DNA of 32,157 nucleotides from NCBI GenBank assembly GCA_016875335.1, contig VGRO01000004.1, positions 1-32,157 on the forward strand. Reading direction: 5' to 3'. The DNA is from Deltaproteobacteria bacterium (GTDB taxonomy: Bacteria; Myxococcota_A; UBA9042). The position numbers and the translations under genes were made by a program. Below the pieces are notes generated by a model. It did no database searches, was not told where the DNA came from, and saw nothing but the letters and a program-made list of their open reading frames with translations. This document shows, piece after piece, positions 23,705 to 32,157 of the stretch; position 1 is the first letter of the stretch; every line of letters starts with the position of its first letter.

Positions 23705-24460
23705 ATGAACCTGACCCTGAAAATCTGGCGCCAAAAAAATGCCGCGGCCTCCGGCGGTTTCGTCGACCACGCGCTGCCCGACGTCAGCCCCGACATGTCG
23801 TTCTTGGAGATGCTGGACATCTTGAACGAGGCGCTGCAAGCCAAAGGCGAGGAGCCCGTGGCCTTCGACCACGACTGCCGCGAGGGCATCTGCGGCATGT
23901 GTTCGCTGGTCATCAACGGCGTGCCGCACGGCCCCGACAGCGCCACCACCACCTGCCAGTTGCACATGCGCCGCTTCAAGGACGGCGACGTCATCACCAT
24001 CGAGCCGTGGCGGGCGGCGCCGTTCCCGGTCATTCGCGATCTGGTGGTCGACCGCGGGTCGTTCGAGCGCATCCAGCGCCGCGGCGGCTTCGTGTCGGTC
24101 GGCACCGGCCACGCCCCCGACGCCAACGCCATCCCGGTGCCCAAGCGCGAGGCCGACCTGGCGATGGACGCCGCACAGTGCATCGGCTGCGGCGCGTGCG
24201 TGGCGGCCTGCAAGAACGCGTCGGCGATGCTGTTCGTCGGCGCCAAGGTCAGCCAATACGCCCACTTGCCGCAGGGCCAGCCCGAGCGCTACCGCCGCGT
24301 GCTCGCCATGATCGATCAGCACGATCGCGAGGGCTTTGGCGCCTGCACCAACTACGGCGAGTGCGAGGCGGTGTGCCCCAAGGAGATCAGCGTGCGGGTC
24401 ATCGCCGAGTTGAACCGCGACTACCTGCGGGCGACGCTTTTCGGGTCGGAAAGTGCCTGA
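23705..24460 (+). CDS. sdhB: Succinate dehydrogenase/fumarate reductase iron-sulfur subunit
   Basis: A 251-residue subunit with all three cluster-binding sets. The [2Fe-2S] cysteines are 58, 63, 66 and 84 (Cys-Arg-Glu-Gly-Ile-Cys-Gly-Met-Cys). The [4Fe-4S] set is Cys159, 162 and 165 (Cys-Ile-Gly-Cys-Gly-Ala-Cys). Cys169, 214, 220 and 224 cover the remaining ligands of the second and third clusters, including Cys-Pro. It carries electrons from FAD in SdhA to the haem subunit. ATG 23705. Its last eight bases overlap the GTG start of the DUF3052 gene, so that gene is translationally tied to the complex. Confidence 0.96.
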   Translation: MNLTLKIWRQKNAAASGGFVDHALPDVSPDMSFLEMLDILNEALQAKGEEPVAFDHDCREGICGMCSLVINGVPHGPDSATTTCQLHMRRFKDGDVITIEPWRAAPFPVIRDLVVDRGSFERIQRRGGFVSVGTGHAPDANAIPVPKREADLAMDAAQCIGCGACVAACKNASAMLFVGAKVSQYAHLPQGQPERYRRVLAMIDQHDREGFGACTNYGECEAVCPKEISVRVIAELNRDYLRATLFGSESA

Positions 24461-24911
24461 CAACCCCGACCATCCGGCCGGCAACGCTGCACCCGCGCCT
24501 GTGCCGTCCGCTGGCTACTCGGACGTGCCGTTGGCGCAAAAACTTGGGCTGCGCGCGGGACAAACGGTGCGTCTGGGCAACCAACCCGCCAATTGGACGC
24601 AGTTGGTGGGTCTGGACATGGAGGACCTCAACCTTGTCGCCGACGCCCCCTACGCCTTTGGCCATTGGTTCGTGCGCTGGCAAGCGGACTTGGCGGACGG
24701 TGCCCCAGACTGGGCGGGCAACCTCGTGCCCTCGGGTATGCTGTGGGTGTCGTGGCCCAAGAAGGCCGCGAAGGTGCCCGGCGACATGAGCGAAGATGCC
24801 GTGCGCTCGGCGTTTCTGCCGCTCGGGCTCGTGGACATCAAGGTGTGCGCGATCGACGCGACGTGGTCGGGCCTGAAACTGGTGCGGCGCAAGGGCGGCC
24901 GGGTGCCATGA
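24453..24911 (+). CDS. DUF3052 family protein
   Basis: A 152-residue cytoplasmic protein matching DUF3052: [13 protein letters not shown] near residue 21, [13 protein letters not shown], and Val-Asp-Ile-Lys-Val-Cys-Ala-Ile-Asp-x-Thr-Trp-Ser-Gly-Leu-Lys. The function is unknown; many members are found as single genes. The GTG start at 24453 overlaps the sdhB stop by 8 bp, making it the last gene of the mdh-sdhCAB run. Its TGA is directly adjacent to the stop of the convergent gene, with no base between. Confidence 0.88.
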   Translation: MPDNPDHPAGNAAPAPVPSAGYSDVPLAQKLGLRAGQTVRLGNQPANWTQLVGLDMEDLNLVADAPYAFGHWFVRWQADLADGAPDWAGNLVPSGMLWVSWPKKAAKVPGDMSEDAVRSAFLPLGLVDIKVCAIDATWSGLKLVRRKGGRVP

Positions 24912-25328
24912 TCACGTCCCGCGCTCCATCCACCGATCCCCCGCCCGCTCCGCCGCCTCGCCCCACACCTGCCCGCGGGTAAAGATCGCCTTGCCCGCAA
25001 ACTCGACCTGTTCCCAATTCGGCCCGGTGAACGGCTCGCGGCCGTGGCGCAGGTGGTCCTCGAACTGGGTGCCCAAGAAATCGTACAGCAGGTCAATCGC
25101 CTGGCGCTCGCGCAGGTCCTGGCTTTTGAGTTCCACCCGGGTCTCGACGGCGTAGACGGCCTTGCGCCCGGCGTCGGCCAACTCCCAGCACACGGCGACC
25201 CACCCAGCCTGCAGGCGGCCCCACAGCACCCGCAAGGTCTCGTCGCGGCCGAGCAGTCCTGGCCACAGGTCGCGCAACATGCGCTCCACGCGCCGCGCCT
25301 CGAATTCGCTGACCAACTCCTTGTCCAT
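24912..25328 (-). CDS. Hypothetical protein, 138 residues
   Basis: No family is recognised. The protein is helical and charged, with Trp-rich segments (Asp-Leu-Trp-Pro-Gly, Val-Leu-Trp-Gly-Arg, Ala-Gly-Trp-Val-Ala) and no signal peptide or membrane helix. The layout suggests a small cytoplasmic alpha/beta protein. ATG 25328 lies 3 bp after the stop of the outer-membrane gene, so both are one operon driven from 26089-26117. Codon use is like its neighbours. Confidence 0.7.
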   Translation of the reverse strand: MDKELVSEFEARRVERMLRDLWPGLLGRDETLRVLWGRLQAGWVAVCWELADAGRKAVYAVETRVELKSQDLRERQAIDLLYDFLGTQFEDHLRHGREPFTGPNWEQVEFAGKAIFTRGQVWGEAAERAGDRWMERGT

Positions 25329-25331
25329 CGC

Positions 25332-26081
25332 CTACAACCGCCACCACAGATCAAAGGTCGGCACGACTGGCAGGTTCTTGAGCACATCGAGCCGGCCGGG
25401 CGCCGACTTGACCCGATCGTTGACGGTCAGGTGGATGACCGTGTGCGCGCCACCGAGCCAGCGCCGGGTCGCGTGGGTCCAGGTCGCCGCCAGCACCGGG
25501 TCGTCGAAGCCGCCACCGGAAAACCCGTAGCGCACGTAGGTGGACATCTGCAAGAGGTCCGTCGGCGCCGGCAGAAAATGGACGCCGAGGCTGGCGGCCA
25601 CGCCCTGAGCGAACCCGTTGATCTGATCGGCCGCCATCGGTTCGTCGAAATGGTTGGCCCAGTAGGCCCCGCCGGTCAGCGACCACTGGCTGCCCAGCCA
25701 CGCCGAGACGATGCCGCCGACCACGAGTTCGCCGGGCGCCAGATCGATCAACTCGGTGGTGGCCCCCTGGCCGAACGACCGCTTGAAGCTGCCGGTGACC
25801 GAAGCGGCAAACCGCGGGTTGTCGACCAGACGATAGCGCAGCGACAAGTTGGGCACGAGCAAGAGATCGAGGATCGGGTGGGTCTGCACCGTCAGACGGT
25901 TGGTCAGCCCGGCCAGCAGCGGCGCCACCACGCCGATGGAAAACGTGTTTTGTTCAAGCGTCTGCGCCGTGCCGAGCGCCACCTGGTTGATCGACCGCCA
26001 GTCGGCATGGCCGCGGGCAGGGCAAGCCGCAACCGCCAGGACGGCGGCAGCGAACCAAGTGCAGGCGGGCGCGCGAACCAT
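25332..26081 (-). CDS. Predicted outer-membrane beta-barrel protein
   Basis: A 249-residue protein with a signal peptide (hydrophobic core about residues 8-20, cleavage near Gly-His-Ala/Asp). Alternating polar/hydrophobic beta strands with Gly-Ala-Tyr-Trp, Tyr-Val-Arg-Tyr-Gly-Phe-Ser-Gly-Gly-Gly and Leu-Arg-Tyr-Arg-Leu-type hairpins follow, ending in Phe-Asp-Leu-Trp-Trp-Arg-Leu. A C-terminal aromatic-rich strand is usual for barrel assembly by BAM. Its length would fit a barrel of roughly 8-12 strands. No specific family is recognised. ATG 26081 is the only start that keeps the signal peptide. The promoter is so close that the mRNA may lack a leader. Confidence 0.78.
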   Translation of the reverse strand: MVRAPACTWFAAAVLAVAACPARGHADWRSINQVALGTAQTLEQNTFSIGVVAPLLAGLTNRLTVQTHPILDLLLVPNLSLRYRLVDNPRFAASVTGSFKRSFGQGATTELIDLAPGELVVGGIVSAWLGSQWSLTGGAYWANHFDEPMAADQINGFAQGVAASLGVHFLPAPTDLLQMSTYVRYGFSGGGFDDPVLAATWTHATRRWLGGAHTVIHLTVNDRVKSAPGRLDVLKNLPVVPTFDLWWRL

Positions 26082-26088
26082 GGCCGCC

Positions 26089-26117
26089 AGTGTAGCCCAA
26101 CCGCGGTCCGGCGCCAG
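26089..26117 (-). promoter_or_regulatory. Putative promoter of the outer-membrane protein gene
   Basis: Minus strand: -35 CTGGCG (26117-26112), 17-bp spacer, -10 TACACT (26094-26089). The -10 ends 7 bp before the ATG, so transcription should begin at or next to the A of the start codon. No ribosome site is seen. Confidence 0.4.
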
Positions 26118-26146
26118 TTGTCGCCGCGGGGAGGCGCCCCTACAAT
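26118..26146 (+). promoter_or_regulatory. Putative promoter of the membrane-protein pair at 26208-28396
   Basis: -35 TTGTCG (26118-26123), 17-bp spacer, -10 TACAAT (26141-26146), five of six -10 bases matching consensus. Its -35 directly abuts the -35 of the opposing promoter. The leader would be about 55 bases. Confidence 0.5.
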
Positions 26147-26207
26147 CGCGCGGCCGCTCGCCCACCGGTGCTCCCACCGGCCGCGACGCACCGCAGCCGA
26201 GGCACCC

Positions 26208-26891
26208 GTGGCCGGACCCCGATTCAGCGACCCGCCGCGGCTGGCCCCCGAGCCCGACGACTCGCTGGCCATCGTCGCACCGCGCATGGGCTGGTGGATG
26301 GCGCTGGTGGCCGTGGTGGGTTCGTTGTCCGGGTACCTTGCCTCCGCGGACCCGCCTAGCCGGGTGGCGAGCGCGACGTTCGACCTCGAACGCGATTTGC
26401 ACTTGGCGCGCGCCCAGGCCGGCGACCGACCGTGCCGCTGGACGGCGGACAGACGCTTTGCGTGCACGGACGAGCCGTGGGCGTTCATCGGCCCCTATGG
26501 CGGAACCACCGCGGGCCGGTCGCGGCGCTGCACCTGGATCCACCCCGTCGGCGCGGGCGTGGCCAGCGAATTGCACTGGCCAAAGGTCCCGCTCGGCGCC
26601 AAAATCGTGGCGTCCATCGGGCTGGTGGACGGCGCGGGCGAGGGCCGGCCGGCGGAACTGACCGTCACCTCGGGCCAGACCGAGTTCGCGCGGCTGTCGT
26701 CACAGAGCTCCCGTGAACTGCACACTTTGGAGTCCAAGGTGCCTCCCGGACCGGCGGTGGGGCCGCTGACCATCACGGTGCGGGCCAGCGACCATACGTT
26801 GCGGATGGCGTGCATCGACCTGCGGCTTTACGGCGAACGGCTTCCGACCGAGGCCATCGACGCTGGCGCGCCCAAGCGGGGGGCACGGTGA
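26208..26891 (+). CDS. Membrane-anchored protein with predicted periplasmic beta domain
   Basis: A 227-residue protein. One hydrophobic helix (about residues 27-46, starting Trp-Trp-Met-Ala) is preceded by a short acidic N-terminus. The rest, including Cys residues near 77, 85 and 105, is likely periplasmic and rich in beta strands, resembling a small sandwich fold; no domain is assigned. The start is GTG 26208 with GAGG at 26199-26202 and a 5-base spacer. Its stop overlaps the GTG of the next gene as GTGA, so the two proteins are made together and probably interact. Confidence 0.75.
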   Translation: MAGPRFSDPPRLAPEPDDSLAIVAPRMGWWMALVAVVGSLSGYLASADPPSRVASATFDLERDLHLARAQAGDRPCRWTADRRFACTDEPWAFIGPYGGTTAGRSRRCTWIHPVGAGVASELHWPKVPLGAKIVASIGLVDGAGEGRPAELTVTSGQTEFARLSSQSSRELHTLESKVPPGPAVGPLTITVRASDHTLRMACIDLRLYGERLPTEAIDAGAPKRGAR

Positions 26892-28396
26892 CCGGGGTCG
26901 AGGCGGCGCAGGCGCTGGACCCACCGGCGCAGGACATCGCCGTCCCCCGGTGGCTCGCGGCGGCGATTTCGCTGGGCGCGGCGCTCGGCTGCTTTGTCGC
27001 GGTGGCGGCGCTTTTGCGGTCGGGTGCAGCCGTGTCGGCCTCTGCGGCCGGGTGGCTCGACGCCTTGCGCGACCCTGCGGCCGAGGCGGCGCCGTTGCCG
27101 TGGCTGGTGGCCAAATTCGTGCAGCGGTTGCCCGCCCAGGTGCGCGCCGAGCCTCAGTGGGCGGTGCAGTGGGTGCAGATCGCGGTGGGCGGGCTGGGGC
27201 TGTTCGGGGTGTTCGCGCTGGCCCGCGCCACGGCCGGGTTGTGGACCGCGGTGGCGTCGGTGGCCGTCGTGCTGGGCTGGCCCGATGCGCGCGCGGCTCT
27301 GTGCACGGCCTCGGCCGAGTCGGTGGTGGCTGTGGCGGCGGTCTGGCTTGCGTGGGGCGCGCTGCACCTGCCGGCGATGCCGGTCCGCGGTGGCGTCGTG
27401 CTCGGCGTGTCGGCCGCCGCTGGCCTGTTGGCCACGCCGCTCGGCTTGCTGCTGGTGCCGTTGTGGCTGGTTGGCGCCCTGGTGCTGCCGACGGCCACCG
27501 CGCCCGATAGCCTTGCGCACGAGTCGGGGCGGCCCGACCTGCCTGCCGGCAGCCGCTGGCTTGCCTGGACCGGCGCTGCGCTGCTGGCGGCCGGCTGCCT
27601 GGCAGTGGCGCTGCATGGCCAGCCCGCCAAGGCGTGGGGCGCGGGGCAATTGGCGCAACTGCGCGAACCCACCGACGCACTGGCGCTCGGTTGGGCCGTG
27701 CAGATTCCGGTTCTGGGAACACTGACCGCGCTGTGCTGTCAGGTGCCGGTGGTCGCTCTTTTGCTCGGCGGTCACGCGGTGCGCCGCGGCCTGGGCCACG
27801 AATCGGCGGTGGCGCTGGCGGCCCCGGTGGGCGTGTTCCTGGCCCTGCTGGCGGCGTTGGCCACGGCGGGCTTGCCGCTGGTCGGCGACCACGACCCGGT
27901 GCGCATGGTGGCGCCGCTTTTCGCGGTGCTGGCGGGCATCGGGCTCGGCCGGCGCGCGCTGGCGTTGCACGACGAAAGGCGCTGGGGTGCGTTGCTGATG
28001 TGGCTGGCGGCGTGGACCGGCTGCCTGGCGGTCGAGGCGACCTTGCTCGACACCGACCGCCGCAACGTGCTCGGCCACCTGCCCGGCCTGCTGACCGAAA
28101 CCGACACGCTGCGGCCGGCTGAGTTGCGGCCCGCGGATCTGGCGCTGTTGCAGCACTTCGACCGCCACACGGCGGTGCTGCCGGCCCGGCCGGGCGGGGC
28201 GCGGCTGGCGACGGCGGTGGCGGCGGCGGTGCCGGGCGTCAAGGTCCCGGGGTTCTGTGCACCGCACCGCGCCCAGTTGGCGTTGTTGCCCGAACCGCCG
28301 CGACATCTGGTCGATCGGGCTTTTGCCGATCACGGTCAGAAGGTGGCGTGCACGGCCGATTTGAAGGTGTGCATGCACCGCTTGGTCGGCCGGTGA
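26888..28396 (+). CDS. Polytopic membrane protein, GT-C glycosyltransferase-like
   Basis: A 502-residue protein with around nine or ten hydrophobic helices. The layout recalls GT-C (PMT/ArnT-like) enzymes: a first helix followed by an acidic periplasmic loop (Ala-Glu-Ala-Ala-Pro-Leu-Pro), a row of closely packed helices, an Arg-containing late helix (Pro-Val-Arg-Met-Val-Ala-Pro-Leu), and a soluble C-terminal part of about 120 residues. Such enzymes move a sugar from a polyprenyl-phosphate donor to an acceptor. No DxD motif is clear, so this is a guess from topology. GTG 26888 is coupled to the previous gene by GTGA. A polyprenyl-phosphate glycosyltransferase-like gene converges on it 52 bp away. 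Confidence 0.75.
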   Translation: MTGVEAAQALDPPAQDIAVPRWLAAAISLGAALGCFVAVAALLRSGAAVSASAAGWLDALRDPAAEAAPLPWLVAKFVQRLPAQVRAEPQWAVQWVQIAVGGLGLFGVFALARATAGLWTAVASVAVVLGWPDARAALCTASAESVVAVAAVWLAWGALHLPAMPVRGGVVLGVSAAAGLLATPLGLLLVPLWLVGALVLPTATAPDSLAHESGRPDLPAGSRWLAWTGAALLAAGCLAVALHGQPAKAWGAGQLAQLREPTDALALGWAVQIPVLGTLTALCCQVPVVALLLGGHAVRRGLGHESAVALAAPVGVFLALLAALATAGLPLVGDHDPVRMVAPLFAVLAGIGLGRRALALHDERRWGALLMWLAAWTGCLAVEATLLDTDRRNVLGHLPGLLTETDTLRPAELRPADLALLQHFDRHTAVLPARPGGARLATAVAAAVPGVKVPGFCAPHRAQLALLPEPPRHLVDRAFADHGQKVACTADLKVCMHRLVGR

Positions 28397-28448
28397 CGCC
28401 CGCCGCATAGGGCGATCGCTGTGAGCCAGGCGCCGTCAGGATGGTCCG

Positions 28449-29204
28449 TCAGGAGACCCCGCGGTGCCGCCACCGGATGCGGGCGACGTCGGTGAGCATG
28501 CGGGCGGCGTCGCGCACGGGACTCACGGTCGATCGGTCGTCGTTGACCCAGCGCACGCCGACCTCGGCGATGCGATAGCCCAACCGGCGGGCGATGTACA
28601 ACACCTCGACGTCAAAGGCGAACCTCTCGATCGTCATGCGACTGAAACAGCGCCGGGCCGCTTCCGCCGCAAACAGCTTGAACCCGCACTGGGTGTCGGC
28701 GATGCCGGGCACGGCCAGGGCGCGCACCAGGGCGTTGAAGGTGCGGCCCATTGCCTCGCGGTAGGCGGGCTGGCGGCGGTCGATGGTGCTGCCGGCGGTG
28801 TCGCGCGAGGCGATCGCGATGTCGGCCCCTGCCGCGACGGCGGCCAGCAGTTTGTCGATCTCTTCGATGGGCGTCGACAGATCGGCGTCGGAAAACAGCA
28901 CCCACTGTCGCGTGGCCTGCTGCACGCCGCGGCGCACCGCCGCCCCCTTGCCGCGGTTGCGTCCGAGCGCCTCGACCCGGAAGTGGGCCTGCCCTTGGCC
29001 CGCGCGGCTCGCCCGTTGCACGGTGTCGTCGCGCGACCCGTCGTCCACGACCACGATTTCGCAGTCGGGTGCGCGCAGCGCGCGCCACGCGAAGATCCGC
29101 GCCAACGTCGCGTCAATGCGAGCGGATTCGTTGTAGGCCGGCACCACGATGGTCAGGCTGGACAAGATCGCCGCGGCGCTGCGCTCGGAGTCGGTCGGGG
29201 CCAC
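28449..29204 (-). CDS. GT2 glycosyltransferase, polyprenyl-phosphate sugar synthase type (DPM1/ALG5-like)
   Basis: A 251-residue family-2 glycosyltransferase. The nucleotide-sugar site Val-Asp-Asp-Gly-Ser-Arg-Asp-Asp-Thr (53-61), the DxD segment Phe-Ser-Asp-Ala-Asp-Leu-Ser-Thr-Pro (104-112), and Asp-Thr-Gln-Cys-Gly-Phe-Lys-Leu-Phe followed by Phe-Asp-Val-Glu-Val-Leu are the marks of dolichyl/undecaprenyl-phosphate glucose or mannose synthases. No C-terminal membrane helices are present, which fits the soluble ALG5/DPM1-like bacterial group. It would load a sugar from UDP- or GDP-sugar onto a lipid phosphate at the inner membrane face. GTG 29204 lies 6 bp after the kinase stop; fourth gene of the operon. 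Confidence 0.9.
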   Translation of the reverse strand: MAPTDSERSAAAILSSLTIVVPAYNESARIDATLARIFAWRALRAPDCEIVVVDDGSRDDTVQRASRAGQGQAHFRVEALGRNRGKGAAVRRGVQQATRQWVLFSDADLSTPIEEIDKLLAAVAAGADIAIASRDTAGSTIDRRQPAYREAMGRTFNALVRALAVPGIADTQCGFKLFAAEAARRCFSRMTIERFAFDVEVLYIARRLGYRIAEVGVRWVNDDRSTVSPVRDAARMLTDVARIRWRHRGVS

Positions 29205-29210
29205 GGCGCG

Positions 29211-31126
<1,916 letters not shown>

Positions 31127-31127
<1 letters not shown>

Positions 31128-31339
31128 CAGGCGGGGTCCGTGGGATCAGGCGGCCCGGTCGGGCCCGGCGTCGCTTCGACGTCCGGACCAGGGGCGCGAT
31201 TTGGGATGGTAACTGAGGCGGGGCCGGTTTGGCGACTAGGGTCGAGCAGCGCCGCCACCTCCGCCAGATCGGGCGGCAGGTCGCCAAAGACCACGCGGCC
31301 GTCGTCCAGGATGTGGATGGCGATGGCGGTGCGCGGCAT
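31127..31339 (-). CDS. Small hypothetical protein, 70 residues
   Basis: It starts at ATG 31339, 9 bp after the transpeptidase stop, and ends at a TGA that shares one base with the kinase ATG. The first 33 residues are compact and hydrophobic (Ile-Ala-Ile-His-Ile-Leu-Asp-Asp-Gly-Arg-Val-Val-Phe-Gly-Asp-Leu-Pro), and the second half is disordered and Pro/Gly/Asp-rich. No family is recognised. The tight coupling on both sides supports a real gene. Confidence 0.68.
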
Positions 31340-31348
31340 CGCGTACGC

Positions 31349-32157
31349 TCACAGGCCGCGGGTCGATCCGGCCTTGTACTCCTTGGCCTCCTCGACCGGC
31401 AGGGCCCCGTCGAAGTAGGCTTGGTCGTAGCCGTACACGTCGTAGCCGAACACCACCTGGCCCTCTTCATCGACCGAGGCGATGACGTAGTCGATGTGCA
31501 CGGGAATCGGCGTCTTGAGCTTGATCTCCTTTTCCTCGCGCTCCTTGATGGCGTCGCGGATCTCCTTGGCGCTCATGCCGCGATCGCGGCCGAGTACCAG
31601 CTCGGCGAGGTCCACCGGCTTGTCAACGCGCACGCACCCGTGGCTGAAGGGCCGGCGCGCCTTGGAAAACAAGTGACGGAACGGCGTGTCGTGCAGGTAG
31701 ATGTTGAACTTGTTCGGTCCCTGGAACTTGACGTCGCCGAGCAGGTTGCTCTTGCCGGCCTTCTGGTACCAGACCTCGGTGCCATCGGCCTGCATCTCGC
31801 GCACGTAGCCCTCTTTTTCGAGAAACCCTGGGTCCTTGGCGAGCTTGGGCTGCAACTCCAGCTCGACGACCCGCGAGGTCGGGAACCACTTCGGGGCCAG
31901 GATCACGCGCGTCATCTTGTGCGAGAACATCTTGGTGCGGTTGATCTTGCCCTTGAGCGCCGTCAACTGGTCGGTGTCGGTGTCGTTGTTGCCGACGATG
32001 ACGCGGTGGCGGTCAATGGGCGCTCCCTTGTCGTAGACCCACAGGGTCTGCTGGGCGATGTTGACCCAGATGTGGAACTCGTCGCCCGGATCGCGGCCCT
32101 CGGACTCGCGCAACCGCTGTAGTGACAACTGGATCTGCCGCAGGCGCTTTTCGGCCG
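31349..32157 (-). CDS. L,D-transpeptidase, YkuD domain (5' end outside window)
   Basis: The frame is open to the window edge (a TTG at 32128 is only an internal codon), so the N-terminus is missing. The visible 269 residues hold most of a YkuD domain: Ile-Trp-Val-Asn-Ile-Ala-Gln-Gln-Thr-Leu near the start, Val-Gly-Asn-Asn-Asp-Thr-Asp-Thr, His-Asp-Thr-Pro, and the catalytic His-Gly-Cys-Val-Arg-Val. The preceding Arg-rich helix and the spacing resemble the YcbB/LdtD group, which usually also has a peptidoglycan-binding domain upstream. The enzyme makes 3-3 cross-links in peptidoglycan or attaches proteins to it in the periplasm. First visible gene of a four-gene operon with the kinase. Confidence 0.92.
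   Translation of the reverse strand, partial: AEKRLRQIQLSLQRLRESEGRDPGDEFHIWVNIAQQTLWVYDKGAPIDRHRVIVGNNDTDTDQLTALKGKINRTKMFSHKMTRVILAPKWFPTSRVVELELQPKLAKDPGFLEKEGYVREMQADGTEVWYQKAGKSNLLGDVKFQGPNKFNIYLHDTPFRHLFSKARRPFSHGCVRVDKPVDLAELVLGRDRGMSAKEIRDAIKEREEKEIKLKTPIPVHIDYVIASVDEEGQVVFGYDVYGYDQAYFDGALPVEEAKEYKAGSTRGL

Noticed and set aside
28397..28448. Intrinsic terminator at CGCCC/GGGCG between convergent genes
   Set aside because: The 5-bp stem has an 8-base loop and no T-run. No rho-independent terminator could be supported anywhere in the window.

Overview
The window is 32 kb of very GC-rich, gene-dense bacterial chromosome with strong G/C preference at third codon positions. The gene content points to the Myxococcota or a neighbouring delta-proteobacterial lineage. 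Indicators are an FHA protein with a zinc ribbon, a PilZ protein, a membrane Ser/Thr kinase with a PEGA domain, the three-gene SdhCAB complex with a single large cytochrome b subunit, type-2 malate dehydrogenase, DUF3052 and EcsC. This is inference from families, since no rRNA or other marker is present. I see no tRNA, rRNA, CRISPR array, IS element, integrase or plasmid gene.

Layout. Positions 1-1851 (+) hold an FHA protein (5' end missing) and a PilZ c-di-GMP receptor. Positions 1927-3618 (-) hold an alpha/beta hydrolase and a phosphatidylserine-synthase-like enzyme. Positions 3719-5331 (+) carry a promoter, a structured leader, a 41-residue basic protein, a HIT protein and a methyltransferase-like protein. 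Positions 5338-8462 (-) hold a secreted protein, a PIN-PhoH ATPase and a regulator-like protein. An RluA-type pseudouridine synthase (+) then overlaps, tail to tail, a LexA with an unusually long linker.

Positions 10586-17113 (-) are the accessory-looking part. They hold an EcsC protein, an orphan contractile-phage-type tail-tube protein fused to a Lys/Ala-rich helical domain, a degenerate STAND/NB-ARC-TPR protein, and an ABC-2 exporter operon with a third TPR-like membrane protein. The LexA box lies between ecsC and lexA.

Positions 17280-24911 are metabolic: nadC, a PaaZ/BoxD-type aldehyde dehydrogenase (-), and mdh-sdhCAB-DUF3052 (+), a TCA and respiratory block. Positions 24912-28396 hold a small unknown gene and an outer-membrane barrel (-) divergent from a membrane-anchored protein and a polytopic GT-C-like protein (+). 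Positions 28449-32157 (-) form one tight operon: L,D-transpeptidase, a 70-residue protein, the zinc-ribbon/kinase/PEGA protein and a DPM1/ALG5-type glycosyltransferase.

Many intergenic gaps contain the same kind of promoter: TTG-starting -35, 17-bp spacer (16-18), and a -10 that is usually TAnnnT. The set is coherent enough to help choose several start codons. The most novel-looking objects are the tail-tube fusion with its degenerate STAND neighbour, the GAAC-N4-GTTC LexA box with a 95-residue LexA linker, the 12-bp repeat array that duplicates the end of the pilZ gene, and the alternately pairing leader in front of the tiny basic protein. All functional links between genes are inferred from position.
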